DNA of 64,000 bases from an uncultured Bacteroidales bacterium (GCA_937896505.1 CALBNP010000137.1:1-64000), one strand, 5' to 3'. Positions 15,847-25,111 are shown, counted from the first letter of the stretch. The notes: generated from the sequence alone by a model not told the origin. Translations and numbers: made by a program.

Positions 15847-18800
15847 ATGAAGAATATATTTCGTATCATGTTTGCGGCACTACTTGTAGTCAGTGCTGTG
15901 ATTCCAGGAAAAGCTGAAGTCTATAGATTCGAAGATGGTGGTAACCGTTCTTTGAAACAGACAACGGCTGGATGTTCTGCTTCTTCGGCTTTCGAGTGGT
16001 TGGACATCAACAACGTCAGAACACGTATCAATGCTGGTGGTGACATGTGGTGGGACCTCCCTTCAGGAGTCGGTCCTCAATACTTCATTCCAGCAAATGG
16101 TTCTGCTACCTCTCTGTTCGCTGGCTCTCTTTGGATTGCTGGTGTTGACGTCAATAATCAATTGAGATGCGCTGTTCAGCGTTTCCGCCAGGTCGGTCTT
16201 GACTTTTGGACTGGCCCTCTGACTATTGATGGTACTGCCGCTATTGATGAAGTGACCTGCGCAAAGTGGGATAAGATCTTCAAGATTACTCGTGCAGAAG
16301 TTGACGAATTCCTCGCACACTGCGATGAAAACGGCAAACCTGTTACTAGCGATGGCTATGAAATCCCATCCATCATCACAAATTGGCCTGCCCACCCTGA
16401 CGAGGGTAGCGAAGGCGTCAGCCACTATCTGGCTCCTTTCTATGATGCCGATGGTGATGGCGAATATGATCCTAAAAATGGTGACTATCCTTATTATGAT
16501 ATTTCCAATGAACTCTGCCACACCAAGACTCCTACCATGGATGAGGAAATCGAAGGTTCAATGTATGGTTCTATCTTGGCCGACCAAGTGCTGAAAGGTG
16601 ACCAAACCTTATGGTGGATTTTCAATGATAAGGGTGCTGCTCACACTGAATCTGGTGGTGAGGCTATCGGTCTTGAAATCCGTGGTCAAGCTTTCGCTTT
16701 CTCTACCAACGACGAAATCAATAACATGACTTTCTATAGCTATGAAATCATCAACCGTTCAACCTATGCCTTGACTGGAACTTATTTCTCTCCTTGGACT
16801 GACGTTGACCTCGGCTATGGCTGGGACGACTATGTAGGTTGCGACGTTCAACGTGGTCTCGGCTATGGCTACAATGGTAAGGCTGTTGACGGTTCAGGTG
16901 AACCTGAATCATACGGTAGCCAACCTCCAGCGTTGGGTGTCGACTTCTTCCAAGGTCCTTATTTGGATCCTGATGGAATCGACAATCCTAAGTGGGACTA
17001 TGTTTACACCGGCCACTATGACCCAATTATTGGTGATACTGTTTTTGTTATTACTGACTCTGTGTTGATGTGTGACGAAAGCATCAATGGTGTGAACTTC
17101 GGTAATGGCATCGTCGATGATGAACGTTTCGGTATGCGCCGTTTCGTGTTCCATGATAATAGTAGCAGTAATAATGGTGACCCTCAAACTGCTCCACAGT
17201 ATTATAACTACCTGCGTGGTATCTGGAAAGATGGTACAAAGATGCGTTATGGTGGCAATGCCTATTCGGGCAGCGATGTTGTCGGTCCTGAATGCGACTT
17301 CATGTTCCCAGGCGACACTGACCCTTGCAACTGGGGTACTCATGGTGAAAAACCTAATGGTGGTTATCTTGTAAACGGTAAATATTGGACCGAAGAACAA
17401 TGTGGTAACTCGCCTAACGACCGCCGTTTCATGCAGTCTGCTGGTCCTTTCACCTTGCAACCAGGTGCCGTTAACTACATCACATTCGGTGTCCCGTGGG
17501 CTCGCGCTACATCTGGTGGTCCTTGGGCATCAGTTGAATTGCTTCGTGTTGTTGACGATAAGTGCCAAGCTTTGTTTGATAACTGCTTCAAGGTTATTGA
17601 TGGTCCTAATGCTCCTGATTTGACTATCCGTGAGCTTGACCAACAACTTATCATCTATCTCTCGAATACTGCTATCTCCAATAACTATAAGGAAGGCTAT
17701 AGTGAACTCGATCCTGAAATTCCTACATCGAGAATCGACCAAATTCTCAATGAAGTTGAAGTTCAGGGTTCTGTACATTGCACCGACACTATGATTCTCT
17801 ATCCTCGTGATATCATGCCTGGTGCACCTTTCGACACCGTCGCATGCACTATCGATGGTCAAGATACTACTCTTTACATTCCACAAGGCGTAGCAATCAA
17901 TGGCTACGATACCATTTACGCTCAAGTTGGTTGTGTTGACACCACCTTCGTCTGCTACCAAGAGAAAACTGAAGAAACCTTCTATGACCGTTATTATCGC
18001 TTCGAAGGTTACAAGGTCTATCAGCTGGCTAACGCTGAAGTTGGTGCTGACGAGTTGGACAACACAGCTAAGGCTCGTTTGGTGTTCCAATGCGATATCA
18101 AGAACAATGTAGCTACCTTGGTTAACTATGAGTATGACGAATCCATTCAAGCCAATGTTCCTAAGAGAAAGGTTGCTGGTGCTGATGGTGGTATAACTCA
18201 CAGCTTCGTTGTTACCGACGACGCATTCTCAACAAGCGATAACCCGACTTTGGTCAACCATAAGACCTACTACTTCATGGCTGTCGCCTATGCTTATAAT
18301 AACTACCTTACCTATTCACAAGAACCTGGCGATGTGAATGGCTTGTTCGGCCAAATGAAGCCTTACCTTGAAGGTCGTAAGAACATTCAATGCTACTCAG
18401 CTGTTCCTCACAAGACCGTCAATGGTACCGTTCTTCAATGCTCCTATGGCGATCAACCTTCTATCACTCGTGTTGTTGGTGTAGGTAATGGAGGCAATGA
18501 ACTTGAATTGACCCAAGCTACTATCAATGAGATTCTGTTTAAGAGCGATGGTACACCTAAAATCGCTTATGCTGATTCTACCGTTGTACTGGGCTCACCC
18601 GATTACCCAATCAGTTACCATCCACAATATGAAGCTGGTTTTGGTCCTGTCAATGTCAAGATCATTGATCCTTTGAATGTTGTTGCTACTGATTATAAGC
18701 TGCGTTTCGACGACATGAAGGAAGTCTTCACAAAGGATGTCATCTCTGCTTCGGATGTATTCATTACTGACGATAGTGTCCATTACTATATTGGTAATAT

Positions 18801-20541
18801 GGCTGGTCGTATGGCAAGCCACTGGTATTTGGACGACCTGAATGATTCTCTTCCAGAGATACCAAGTGATACCCTTACTATTTATCCTGACGAGAAGATG
18901 TTCATCGACCGTGGTATCTCGGTTTGCGTTTCACAGACCTATGATATTGGACCTATCTTTGTTGGTTATTATTACAATAGTGATGACCCAGACCATCCTT
19001 ATAAGCCTTACACGACAATCGTTGCTCCTAACAATGGTGTAATTACCTCTTCGATTGAGTTCACTGATCCTACCAATGTTTGGTTGGATGGTATCCGTGA
19101 CAAGGATGTACCTGGTGAAGTCATTAACTGGATCCGTGCAGGTCAACATGTTGACCAAGCAGATAAATTCAACTCTGACTATAATATGACCGTTGAGCCT
19201 CACAATCCATTCGATCCAAACGAAAACTTCGAAAAGATTGCTCATGGTACTTGGGCTCCTTACGTCCTTTGCTCCTATTCTCAACAAGGAGGTGCTACTA
19301 ATCCAGGTCCTGTTGCTGGTGTGAATGCTAGAGATGGTTCAACCTTCAAGAAGACGGCTAGTGTCGATATCGTATTCACTTCCGATACCACTAAGTGGAC
19401 TCGTTGCCCTGTTATTGAAATGTGTATGGACAGTAGGTTGTCTGAAAATGGTGCAAAGAGATTTGGTTTGCGTAAGCACGCTTCGGTTGACAAGAAAGGC
19501 CGTTCGCTCGGTACGGACTATGCTCACATGGAAGCTAGTAACGATCCTACCAGTCCGAACTACATCGCTGCTCAAGGTATGAGCTGGTTCCCAGGCTATG
19601 TTATTGATGTTGAAACTGGTGCACGTTTGAATCTTGCCTTTGGTGAAGACTCTTATCTTGAAGACCAGAATGGTCGTGATATGATGTTCAATCCTACAAA
19701 GCTCCTTAAATCGACCGTTAACGAAGAATTGGGTGAGTATTCACAATTGTATGATCCTAACATCATCCGTAACTATGGTACTGATAATGATCCTGTGATG
19801 GGTGGTAAGCATTTCGTGTACATTTGGCGTATGGATAGTCTTAATGTTGAACCAGGAACTCCATATACCGACTTTTACAGCCCAGCTTATGATGCTGGCG
19901 CATACCTCTATAGAGCATTCAATTTCATCCAGGGCTGCTCTGGAACTGTATTCCAAAACATGAATAACTTGTTCTATACTCAGGTTATGTACATCGGTAT
20001 GCCAATGGGTGTTGAAGGTACTGATTGGTTGCCTGAAGGCAACGACTGCCGCATCCGCATCCGTGTGGCTAAACCTTATGCTTCCGGTTATGCTCCTACC
20101 AGATTGCTTACTTACGGTGAAGAAGAGGAATTGAATCAAAACAAGCTCAATCCTATGTACACCTTCAATATCCAAGGTTTGAATCCTGTGGCTAACGATC
20201 CTAAAAAGACCAAGTCTGACCTTGATCTCATCACGATAGTTCCTAACCCATATTATGCCTATGCTTCGGAATATGAAGGAAATGCACTCACCAACAGAGT
20301 TAAGATTACCAATTTGCCAAGAAAGTGTGTGGTTACCATCTACACCCTCAGCGGCACAAAGGTACGTCAGTTCCAAAAGGATAATGACGACCCGAATATC
20401 AACTGGGATCTTACCAACTTCGCCAATACTCCTATCGCCAGTGGTTTCTACTTGATCCATGTCAAGGATTACACAAGCGGTGGTGAAAGGGTGATTAAGT
20501 TCTTCGGTGCTATGCGTAAAGTTGACCTGAATACCTTCTAA
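15847..20541 (+). CDS. Giant secreted protein, probable T9SS cargo
   Basis: A 1564-residue protein with an N-terminal signal peptide (about 1-23). Near residue 70 is a GGDMWWDLP...SLWIAGVD segment seen in large Bacteroidetes surface proteins. Calcium-loop-like acidic stretches such as DADGDGEYDPKNGDY occur, and there are many Tyr/Asp-rich beta segments. The last ~100 residues (DLITIVPNPYYAY to the end) resemble a FlgD/T9SS type A sorting domain, although the final tail is not the classic Lys-rich one. I recognise no catalytic domain. It lies 36 bp after the TonB receptor and 39 bp before the PorV-like gene, in one operon. Cargo status is inferred from the C-terminus and the neighbour. Confidence 0.7.
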   Translation: MKNIFRIMFAALLVVSAVIPGKAEVYRFEDGGNRSLKQTTAGCSASSAFEWLDINNVRTRINAGGDMWWDLPSGVGPQYFIPANGSATSLFAGSLWIAGVDVNNQLRCAVQRFRQVGLDFWTGPLTIDGTAAIDEVTCAKWDKIFKITRAEVDEFLAHCDENGKPVTSDGYEIPSIITNWPAHPDEGSEGVSHYLAPFYDADGDGEYDPKNGDYPYYDISNELCHTKTPTMDEEIEGSMYGSILADQVLKGDQTLWWIFNDKGAAHTESGGEAIGLEIRGQAFAFSTNDEINNMTFYSYEIINRSTYALTGTYFSPWTDVDLGYGWDDYVGCDVQRGLGYGYNGKAVDGSGEPESYGSQPPALGVDFFQGPYLDPDGIDNPKWDYVYTGHYDPIIGDTVFVITDSVLMCDESINGVNFGNGIVDDERFGMRRFVFHDNSSSNNGDPQTAPQYYNYLRGIWKDGTKMRYGGNAYSGSDVVGPECDFMFPGDTDPCNWGTHGEKPNGGYLVNGKYWTEEQCGNSPNDRRFMQSAGPFTLQPGAVNYITFGVPWARATSGGPWASVELLRVVDDKCQALFDNCFKVIDGPNAPDLTIRELDQQLIIYLSNTAISNNYKEGYSELDPEIPTSRIDQILNEVEVQGSVHCTDTMILYPRDIMPGAPFDTVACTIDGQDTTLYIPQGVAINGYDTIYAQVGCVDTTFVCYQEKTEETFYDRYYRFEGYKVYQLANAEVGADELDNTAKARLVFQCDIKNNVATLVNYEYDESIQANVPKRKVAGADGGITHSFVVTDDAFSTSDNPTLVNHKTYYFMAVAYAYNNYLTYSQEPGDVNGLFGQMKPYLEGRKNIQCYSAVPHKTVNGTVLQCSYGDQPSITRVVGVGNGGNELELTQATINEILFKSDGTPKIAYADSTVVLGSPDYPISYHPQYEAGFGPVNVKIIDPLNVVATDYKLRFDDMKEVFTKDVISASDVFITDDSVHYYIGNMAGRMASHWYLDDLNDSLPEIPSDTLTIYPDEKMFIDRGISVCVSQTYDIGPIFVGYYYNSDDPDHPYKPYTTIVAPNNGVITSSIEFTDPTNVWLDGIRDKDVPGEVINWIRAGQHVDQADKFNSDYNMTVEPHNPFDPNENFEKIAHGTWAPYVLCSYSQQGGATNPGPVAGVNARDGSTFKKTASVDIVFTSDTTKWTRCPVIEMCMDSRLSENGAKRFGLRKHASVDKKGRSLGTDYAHMEASNDPTSPNYIAAQGMSWFPGYVIDVETGARLNLAFGEDSYLEDQNGRDMMFNPTKLLKSTVNEELGEYSQLYDPNIIRNYGTDNDPVMGGKHFVYIWRMDSLNVEPGTPYTDFYSPAYDAGAYLYRAFNFIQGCSGTVFQNMNNLFYTQVMYIGMPMGVEGTDWLPEGNDCRIRIRVAKPYASGYAPTRLLTYGEEEELNQNKLNPMYTFNIQGLNPVANDPKKTKSDLDLITIVPNPYYAYASEYEGNALTNRVKITNLPRKCVVTIYTLSGTKVRQFQKDNDDPNINWDLTNFANTPIASGFYLIHVKDYTSGGERVIKFFGAMRKVDLNTF

Positions 20542-20580
20542 TGTTTAATGTAATTGCTAACACTTTAAAATATCATCATC

Positions 20581-21663
20581 ATGAAGAAATCATTTAGATA
20601 TATAGTAATGAGCCTTGTAATCCTTATGGGATTAACCGCTCCTCAAGCATTTGCAGGAAATAAAGACCGTTCAGGACAAGCTGGTGCTGCTGAATTGCTG
20701 ATTAACCCATGGGCTGCTTCGTCAGGTTGGGGTAATGCTGGTATGTCGATGGTACATGGCCTTGATGCCATCTATGGCAACGTGGCTGGTATCACTGGCT
20801 GCAACAAGCTCGACATCAACTTCTCACACACTAGCTGGCTTGTTGGTACTGATATTAGAATCTCATCCTTCGGCGTTTTGGCTCGCGTTGGCGAATCAAG
20901 CGTCTTAGGCGTGTCACTCATGTCGTTCAGCATTGGTGAGATTGCAGTCACTACCGACCAAAATCCTGATCCAAGTACTCAGACTTTCAAACCGAACTTG
21001 ATGAACATCAACTTGTCGTTTGGTCACTCGTTCTCAAACAGCATCAGCGGTGGTGCTACCATTAAGATCATTAGCGAATCTATCAAGGATATGAGTGGAG
21101 TTGGCGTTGCACTCGATGCTGGTATCCAATATGTCACTGGTCCATTCGATAATGTTCACTTTGGTATTACCTTGAAGAACATCGGACCTACCATGAAGTT
21201 CTCAGGCGACGGTATTTCTTTCAAGGCTTTCTTTACTGACGACCCTAACAACCACAATCAGTTCACTGTTAACCAGCGTACCGATGAATTTGAATTGCCA
21301 ACCCAATTGTCAATCGCAGCTGCATACGATTTCCACATGGGCGCTCAATCAAGACTCACCGTTGCTGGTGACTTCAACTCGAACTCATTCACCAACGACC
21401 AATTCACACTTGGCTTAGAGTATGGCTGGAGAGAAATCCTCCTTGTCCGTGCTGGCTACACATACGAAAAAGGTCTGTTGTCGAAGGGTGGACAGGAAGC
21501 TTCTGAGTGTATGAATCTCAATAGAGGTTTAGCTGCTGGCTGTTCAGTCCAAATTCCTCTTTCTAAAAAGGAAGATGGTTTGAAGCTTGCCATTGATTAC
21601 TCTTATAGAGATACCTATACCTTTAAAGGTACGCACAGCGTAGGTGCTAGAATTATTTTCTGA
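20581..21663 (+). CDS. PorV/PorQ-family outer membrane beta-barrel
   Basis: A 360-residue barrel with a signal peptide (about 1-25, ending QAFAG). The start of the mature protein, GAAELLINPWAASSGWGNAGMSMVHG, followed by AIYGNVAGI, is the hallmark of the PorV/PorQ (UPF0164-like) family. PorV shuttles T9SS cargo from the translocon to the sortase PorU; PorQ and paralogues have related roles. As the third gene of an operon with a giant secreted protein, this paralogue may serve that cargo. It ends in an aromatic residue (ARIIF), fitting a BAM-inserted barrel. Whether it is the genome's general PorV cannot be told here. Confidence 0.8.
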   Translation: MKKSFRYIVMSLVILMGLTAPQAFAGNKDRSGQAGAAELLINPWAASSGWGNAGMSMVHGLDAIYGNVAGITGCNKLDINFSHTSWLVGTDIRISSFGVLARVGESSVLGVSLMSFSIGEIAVTTDQNPDPSTQTFKPNLMNINLSFGHSFSNSISGGATIKIISESIKDMSGVGVALDAGIQYVTGPFDNVHFGITLKNIGPTMKFSGDGISFKAFFTDDPNNHNQFTVNQRTDEFELPTQLSIAAAYDFHMGAQSRLTVAGDFNSNSFTNDQFTLGLEYGWREILLVRAGYTYEKGLLSKGGQEASECMNLNRGLAAGCSVQIPLSKKEDGLKLAIDYSYRDTYTFKGTHSVGARIIF

Positions 21664-21690
21664 TAATTACTTTTATTGGAAATAATTTAG

Positions 21691-21699
21691 TATCTTTGC
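21691..21699 (+). promoter_or_regulatory. -7 element of greA, before a terminator
   Basis: TATCTTTGC, 28 bp after the PorV-like stop. Transcription would begin near 21705, just before the terminator at 21717-21744, and greA starts at 21776. I see no other promoter between the terminator and greA. Confidence 0.65.
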
Positions 21700-21716
21700 A
21701 GTCGCAAAGCAAAAAG

Positions 21717-21744
21717 GACCCTTATTTCGGTAAGGGTCTCTTTT
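21717..21744 (+). terminator. Intrinsic terminator in the greA leader
   Basis: GACCCTTA (21717-21724) pairs with TAAGGGTC (21731-21738) around a 6-nt loop, followed by a T-rich run. It ends the TonB-PorV operon and also stands between the greA promoter and the greA gene. Confidence 0.85.
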
Positions 21745-21775
21745 TTGCAATTATTCTTGAACAAATTATTATATC

Positions 21776-22249
21776 ATGTCAGAAATAAAATACTTCACCC
21801 AGGAGGGTTTACAGAAACTGAAGGACGAGCTTGATGATCTGATTCTTAGAGAACGTCCACGCATAGTCCTGGCTATCCAAGAGGCTCGAGATAAAGGTGA
21901 TTTGTCCGAAAATGCAGAATATGATGCTGCAAAGGAAGCCCAAGGCTTGCTTGAAGCGAAGATTGCTGAACTACAGGATTTGATTTTCAATGCCCGAATC
22001 CTTGACGAATCGAAAATTGATACATCGAAAGTACTCCTTTACTCGACTGTTAAGATCAGAAATCTGAAGGCAAATATGATGATGACCTACGCCATCGTCC
22101 CCGAAAAGGAAGCCAATTTCAAGGAAGGAAAGATTTCCATCAATTCTCCTATTGGTCAAGGTTTGCTTGGCAAACAAGTTGGCGACATCGCTGAAATCAT
22201 GGTGCCTGCCGGTAAGGTCCAATTCGAAATCGTTGAGATAACCCGTTAA
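21776..22249 (+). CDS. greA: Transcription elongation factor GreA
   Basis: A 157-residue GreA, which rescues backtracked RNA polymerase by stimulating transcript cleavage. The N-terminal coiled coil (about 1-75) carries the acidic tip residues in RDKGDLSENAEYDAAKEAQ (Asp and Glu of the DLSENAEY motif). The C-terminal FKBP-like domain includes NSPIGQGLLGKQVGD. Length is standard. A promoter followed directly by a terminator sits upstream, suggesting attenuated expression. The HIT gene follows 11 bp after the stop, in the same operon. Confidence 0.96.
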   Translation: MSEIKYFTQEGLQKLKDELDDLILRERPRIVLAIQEARDKGDLSENAEYDAAKEAQGLLEAKIAELQDLIFNARILDESKIDTSKVLLYSTVKIRNLKANMMMTYAIVPEKEANFKEGKISINSPIGQGLLGKQVGDIAEIMVPAGKVQFEIVEITR

Positions 22250-22260
22250 GAACTTTAGCT

Positions 22261-22653
22261 ATGGCTACTATTTTTTCACGAATCATAGCTGGCGAGATTC
22301 CATGCTATAAGATTGCCGAGAACGACAAGTTCTTCGCTTTCATGGACATCAATCCTGTTGCTAAAGGTCATACTTTGGTTGTCCCGAAATGGGAAAATGA
22401 CTACATCTTTGCATTGGAAGATGATGAAATAGCCGAGATGATGGTCTTTGCCAAAAAGGTCGCCAAGGCCATTGAAAAGGCCATTCCTTGCAAGCGCATC
22501 GGCGTGGCAGTCATCGGCTTGGAAGTGCCTCATGCACACATTCACCTTATTCCAATTACCACTGAAGGCGATTTGGATTTCAAGAAGGAACATGTGCATC
22601 TCACTAACGTGGAATTCCTCGACATCCAAAAACGTATCGTCGAACAACTTTAA
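22261..22653 (+). CDS. HIT-family nucleotide hydrolase
   Basis: A 130-residue histidine-triad protein of the Hint/HinT type, hydrolysing adenosine phosphoramidates and related nucleotides. The triad motif HAHIHLIPI is near residues 98-106, and the family start IFSRIIAGEIPCYKI is intact. It is cotranscribed with greA, an arrangement common in Bacteroidetes. The exact substrate is not shown by the sequence. Confidence 0.92.
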   Translation: MATIFSRIIAGEIPCYKIAENDKFFAFMDINPVAKGHTLVVPKWENDYIFALEDDEIAEMMVFAKKVAKAIEKAIPCKRIGVAVIGLEVPHAHIHLIPITTEGDLDFKKEHVHLTNVEFLDIQKRIVEQL

Positions 22654-22680
22654 TTGGATAAATCAAATAGACATGAAAAA

Positions 22681-22706
22681 AGCGCATCGTTTGGTGCGCT
22701 TTTTTT
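22681..22706. terminator. Bidirectional terminator between hit and nqrF
   Basis: AGCGCA (22681-22686) pairs with TGCGCT (22695-22700), extended by flanking A and T runs, so it can act on both the greA-hit and nqr transcripts. Confidence 0.85.
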
Positions 22707-22709
22707 GTG

Positions 22710-23954
22710 TCAGTTGCCGAAGTCGTCGAACATGATGTTTTCTTTCGGAACGCCTAAGTTGTCGAGCATCTTCAAGACGGCTGAAATCATCATTGGTGGG
22801 CCGCAGAGGTAATATTCTATTTCTTCAGGCTCGCGGTGGTTTTTCAGGTAGTTGTTGTAAATCACATTGTGGATGAAGCCGACATCGCCTGTCCAGTTGT
22901 CTTCGGGCTTCGGGTCGGAAAGGGCGATGTGGAAGCTGAAATTCGGATTCTCTTTTTCCAATTCGGTGAAGTCTTCCACATAGAATAGTTCGCGCAGCGA
23001 GCGGCCACCGTACCAGAACGAGGCTTTCCTTGAAGTGCGTTTGGTCTTGATTTGGTCGAAGATTTGCGAGCGCATTGGGGCCATGCCTGCACCACCGCCA
23101 ATCCACATGATTTCGCGGTCGGTGTCCTTCACATGGAATTCGCCGTAAGGACCACTTATCATAACCTTGTCGCCAGGTTTCAGCGAATAGATGTAGGAGG
23201 AGCAAATGCCAGGGTTGACGTTCATGAAATGGCCCGCTTTGCGGTCGAATGGCGGCGTAGCGATACGCACGTTCAGCATGATGATGTTCCCCTCGCTCGG
23301 TGCGTTAGCCATCGAATAGGCGCGGAATTGCGGTTCTGGATTGCGCATCTGCAAATCCCATAAACCCATCTTGTCCCAATCCTCGCGATATTCGGGTTCT
23401 ACTTCTATATCCTTATAGTTTACGGTGACTTTGGGCACGTCGATTTGAATGTAGCCTCCTGCCTCGAAATCGAGTTTCTCTCCTTCGGGCAACTTCACGA
23501 CAAACTCTTTAATGAAAGTGGCCACATTGCGATTCGATACCACTTCGCATTCCCATTTCTTGATGCTCAAGATACTTTCAGGAACGGCGATTTTCAAGTC
23601 TTCGTTCACCTTTACTTGACAGCCCAAGCGCCAATGGTCTTGTATTTGTTTGCGACTGAAAAAGCCCTTTTCTGTAGGAAGGATATCGCCACCGCCTTCA
23701 ACGACACGGCATTTGCATTGGCCACAGTTGCCTTTGCCCCCGCAAGCTGAGGGTAGGAAAATCTGTTCTTCGGCAAGTGTCGATAGCAACGAACTGCCAG
23801 GATTCACTTCGACTTCTTTCTTCCCGTTGATGGTGATTTTCACTTTCCCTTTGGGCATGAGTTTGTTGCGCACAAAGACGAGCAAACCGACAAGCAGCAG
23901 CACAATGATGAGGAACACTGCAATGCTGAGAAATATAATGGCGGAAGTATTCAT
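22710..23954 (-). CDS. nqrF: Na+-translocating NADH:quinone reductase subunit F
   Basis: The NADH-oxidising subunit of Na+-NQR. One N-terminal transmembrane helix (about 5-27) anchors it. A 2Fe-2S ferredoxin domain follows with C-GGKGN-C-GQ-C and a fourth cysteine ~30 residues on (RLGCQV). An FAD-binding domain (RAYSMANAPSE) and an NADH-binding domain with YYLCGPPMM come next. The end, FDDFGN, is typical. I chose MNTSAIIF at 23954, since upstream in-frame starts run into the preceding gene and precede the conserved helix. It is the last gene of the nqr operon, separated from nqrE by two unrelated small genes. Confidence 0.95.
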   Translation of the reverse strand: MNTSAIIFLSIAVFLIIVLLLVGLLVFVRNKLMPKGKVKITINGKKEVEVNPGSSLLSTLAEEQIFLPSACGGKGNCGQCKCRVVEGGGDILPTEKGFFSRKQIQDHWRLGCQVKVNEDLKIAVPESILSIKKWECEVVSNRNVATFIKEFVVKLPEGEKLDFEAGGYIQIDVPKVTVNYKDIEVEPEYREDWDKMGLWDLQMRNPEPQFRAYSMANAPSEGNIIMLNVRIATPPFDRKAGHFMNVNPGICSSYIYSLKPGDKVMISGPYGEFHVKDTDREIMWIGGGAGMAPMRSQIFDQIKTKRTSRKASFWYGGRSLRELFYVEDFTELEKENPNFSFHIALSDPKPEDNWTGDVGFIHNVIYNNYLKNHREPEEIEYYLCGPPMMISAVLKMLDNLGVPKENIMFDDFGN

Positions 23955-23955
23955 C

Positions 23956-24231
23956 TCATGGTAAATAATAAACAGAATCTTCTGTATCAGTGATTTGACA
24001 AAATCCGTTGTCATAAAACATGCCTTCAAAACTAAGGTCCTCATTGAGTTTTGGCCAATGGATTCCTAAATACGATAGCTGAAAATCCTGAAGTTCTTCT
24101 TCTGTCGCTTTTGACAATGATCTCCAATTACTTAATGTGTAAAATGCGACTAATCCATCTGTTGTTTCAGCATAGACTTTGGAACTATCCACCCACACCC
24201 GTTTTATTCTCTTTTTTTCCATTTTATTCAT
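23956..24231 (-). CDS. DUF2442-family protein (antitoxin-like partner of DUF4160)
   Basis: A 91-residue protein with the DUF2442 pattern: a short strand-rich N-terminus (KRVWVDSSKVYAETTDG), then LSNWRSLSKATEEELQDFQLSYLGIHWPKLNEDLS (written here in two parts: LSNWRSLSKATEEE and LGIHWPKLNEDLS), where the IHWPxLDEDLS-like segment is diagnostic. DUF2442 genes are often paired with DUF4160 genes and are suspected to form toxin-antitoxin-like modules, though this is not proven. It overlaps the DUF4160 gene by 8 bp and ends next to the nqrF start, so it is likely translated in the nqr transcript. Confidence 0.75.
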   Translation of the reverse strand: MNKMEKKRIKRVWVDSSKVYAETTDGLVAFYTLSNWRSLSKATEEELQDFQLSYLGIHWPKLNEDLSFEGMFYDNGFCQITDTEDSVYYLP

Positions 24232-24466
24232 TTTTGTTCTTGAAAAATTCGTCCCAACGTTCGGTAATCACGTCTGCATTATCCTCAATAATGGTTTCAA
24301 TCAAGCGTATTTCTCTGGTTTTGAATCCTTTGTTGTAAACTTGTTGAATTGGATTGATATTATATTTAGCTTCGCAGTTATCTTTAACAATATGAACATG
24401 AATTGGTTCATGGTTGTTTGAGAAAAACATGAAACTGAATCCGAAAAACTCAAATATCTTTGGCAT
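24224..24466 (-). CDS. DUF4160-family protein (toxin-like partner)
   Basis: An 80-residue protein starting MPKIFEFFGFSFMFFSNNH and containing EPIHVHIVKDNCEAKY, the HxHV-type core of DUF4160. Such proteins usually precede or follow DUF2442 proteins. Function is unknown; association with toxin-antitoxin-like pairs is a literature-level suggestion only. The gene begins 21 bp after the nqrE stop and overlaps the DUF2442 gene by 8 bp. Its insertion in an otherwise tight six-gene operon is unusual. Confidence 0.75.
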   Translation of the reverse strand: MPKIFEFFGFSFMFFSNNHEPIHVHIVKDNCEAKYNINPIQQVYNKGFKTREIRLIETIIEDNADVITERWDEFFKNKNE

Positions 24467-24487
24467 AACTATTTTGTTTTGTGATAT

Positions 24488-25102
24488 TCATAATTTTATT
24501 CCTAAAAACGCCATGAAAGCGATGCCCATCAGTCCGGTGATGATGAATGAAATGCCGACGCCCTGCAAACCTTTGGGAATGTGCGAGTAGCGTATCTTTT
24601 CGCGAATGGCGGCAATGCCCACAATGGCCAAAAGCCAACCAAGGCCAGAACCTAATCCATAGACTGCTGCTTCGCCCACGTTGTTGAAACCGCGTTCCTG
24701 CATGAAGAGCGAGCAACCTAAGATGGCGCAGTTGACGGCTATCAGCGGAAGGAAAATGCCGAGGGCGGAATATAACGACGGACTGAATTTCTCGATTACC
24801 ATTTCCAAGATTTGCACGATGGCAGCGATGATGGCGATGAAAAGGATGAAACTCAAGAAACTCAAATCAACGGAAGCGAAGTTGGGACTAATCCACGACA
24901 AGGCTCCTGGAGACAGCAAGTATTTGTTGACCAAATAGTTGATGGGGACAGTGACCAGAAGCACAAAGGTAACGGCAACGCCTAAGCCCAAGCTGGTCTT
25001 GACGGTCTTCGAAACGGCCAGATAGGAACACATGCCTAAGAAATAGGCAAATATCATGTTGTCGATAAAGACTGACTTGATGAAGATATTGAAAAATTCC
25101 AT
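24488..25102 (-). CDS. nqrE: Na+-NQR subunit E
   Basis: A 204-residue membrane subunit with about six transmembrane helices. It shares an inverted-topology ancestry with NqrD, and the two hold an iron centre at their interface via conserved cysteines; here FLGMCSYLAVS and AILGCSLFMQER supply them. The start MEFFNIFIKSVFIDNMIFAYFLG (read as MEFFNIFIKSV then FIDNMIFAYFLG) is typical of NqrE. Spacing to nqrD is 9 bp. Confidence 0.95.
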   Translation of the reverse strand: MEFFNIFIKSVFIDNMIFAYFLGMCSYLAVSKTVKTSLGLGVAVTFVLLVTVPINYLVNKYLLSPGALSWISPNFASVDLSFLSFILFIAIIAAIVQILEMVIEKFSPSLYSALGIFLPLIAVNCAILGCSLFMQERGFNNVGEAAVYGLGSGLGWLLAIVGIAAIREKIRYSHIPKGLQGVGISFIITGLMGIAFMAFLGIKL

Positions 25103-25111
25103 GGCCGTAGA

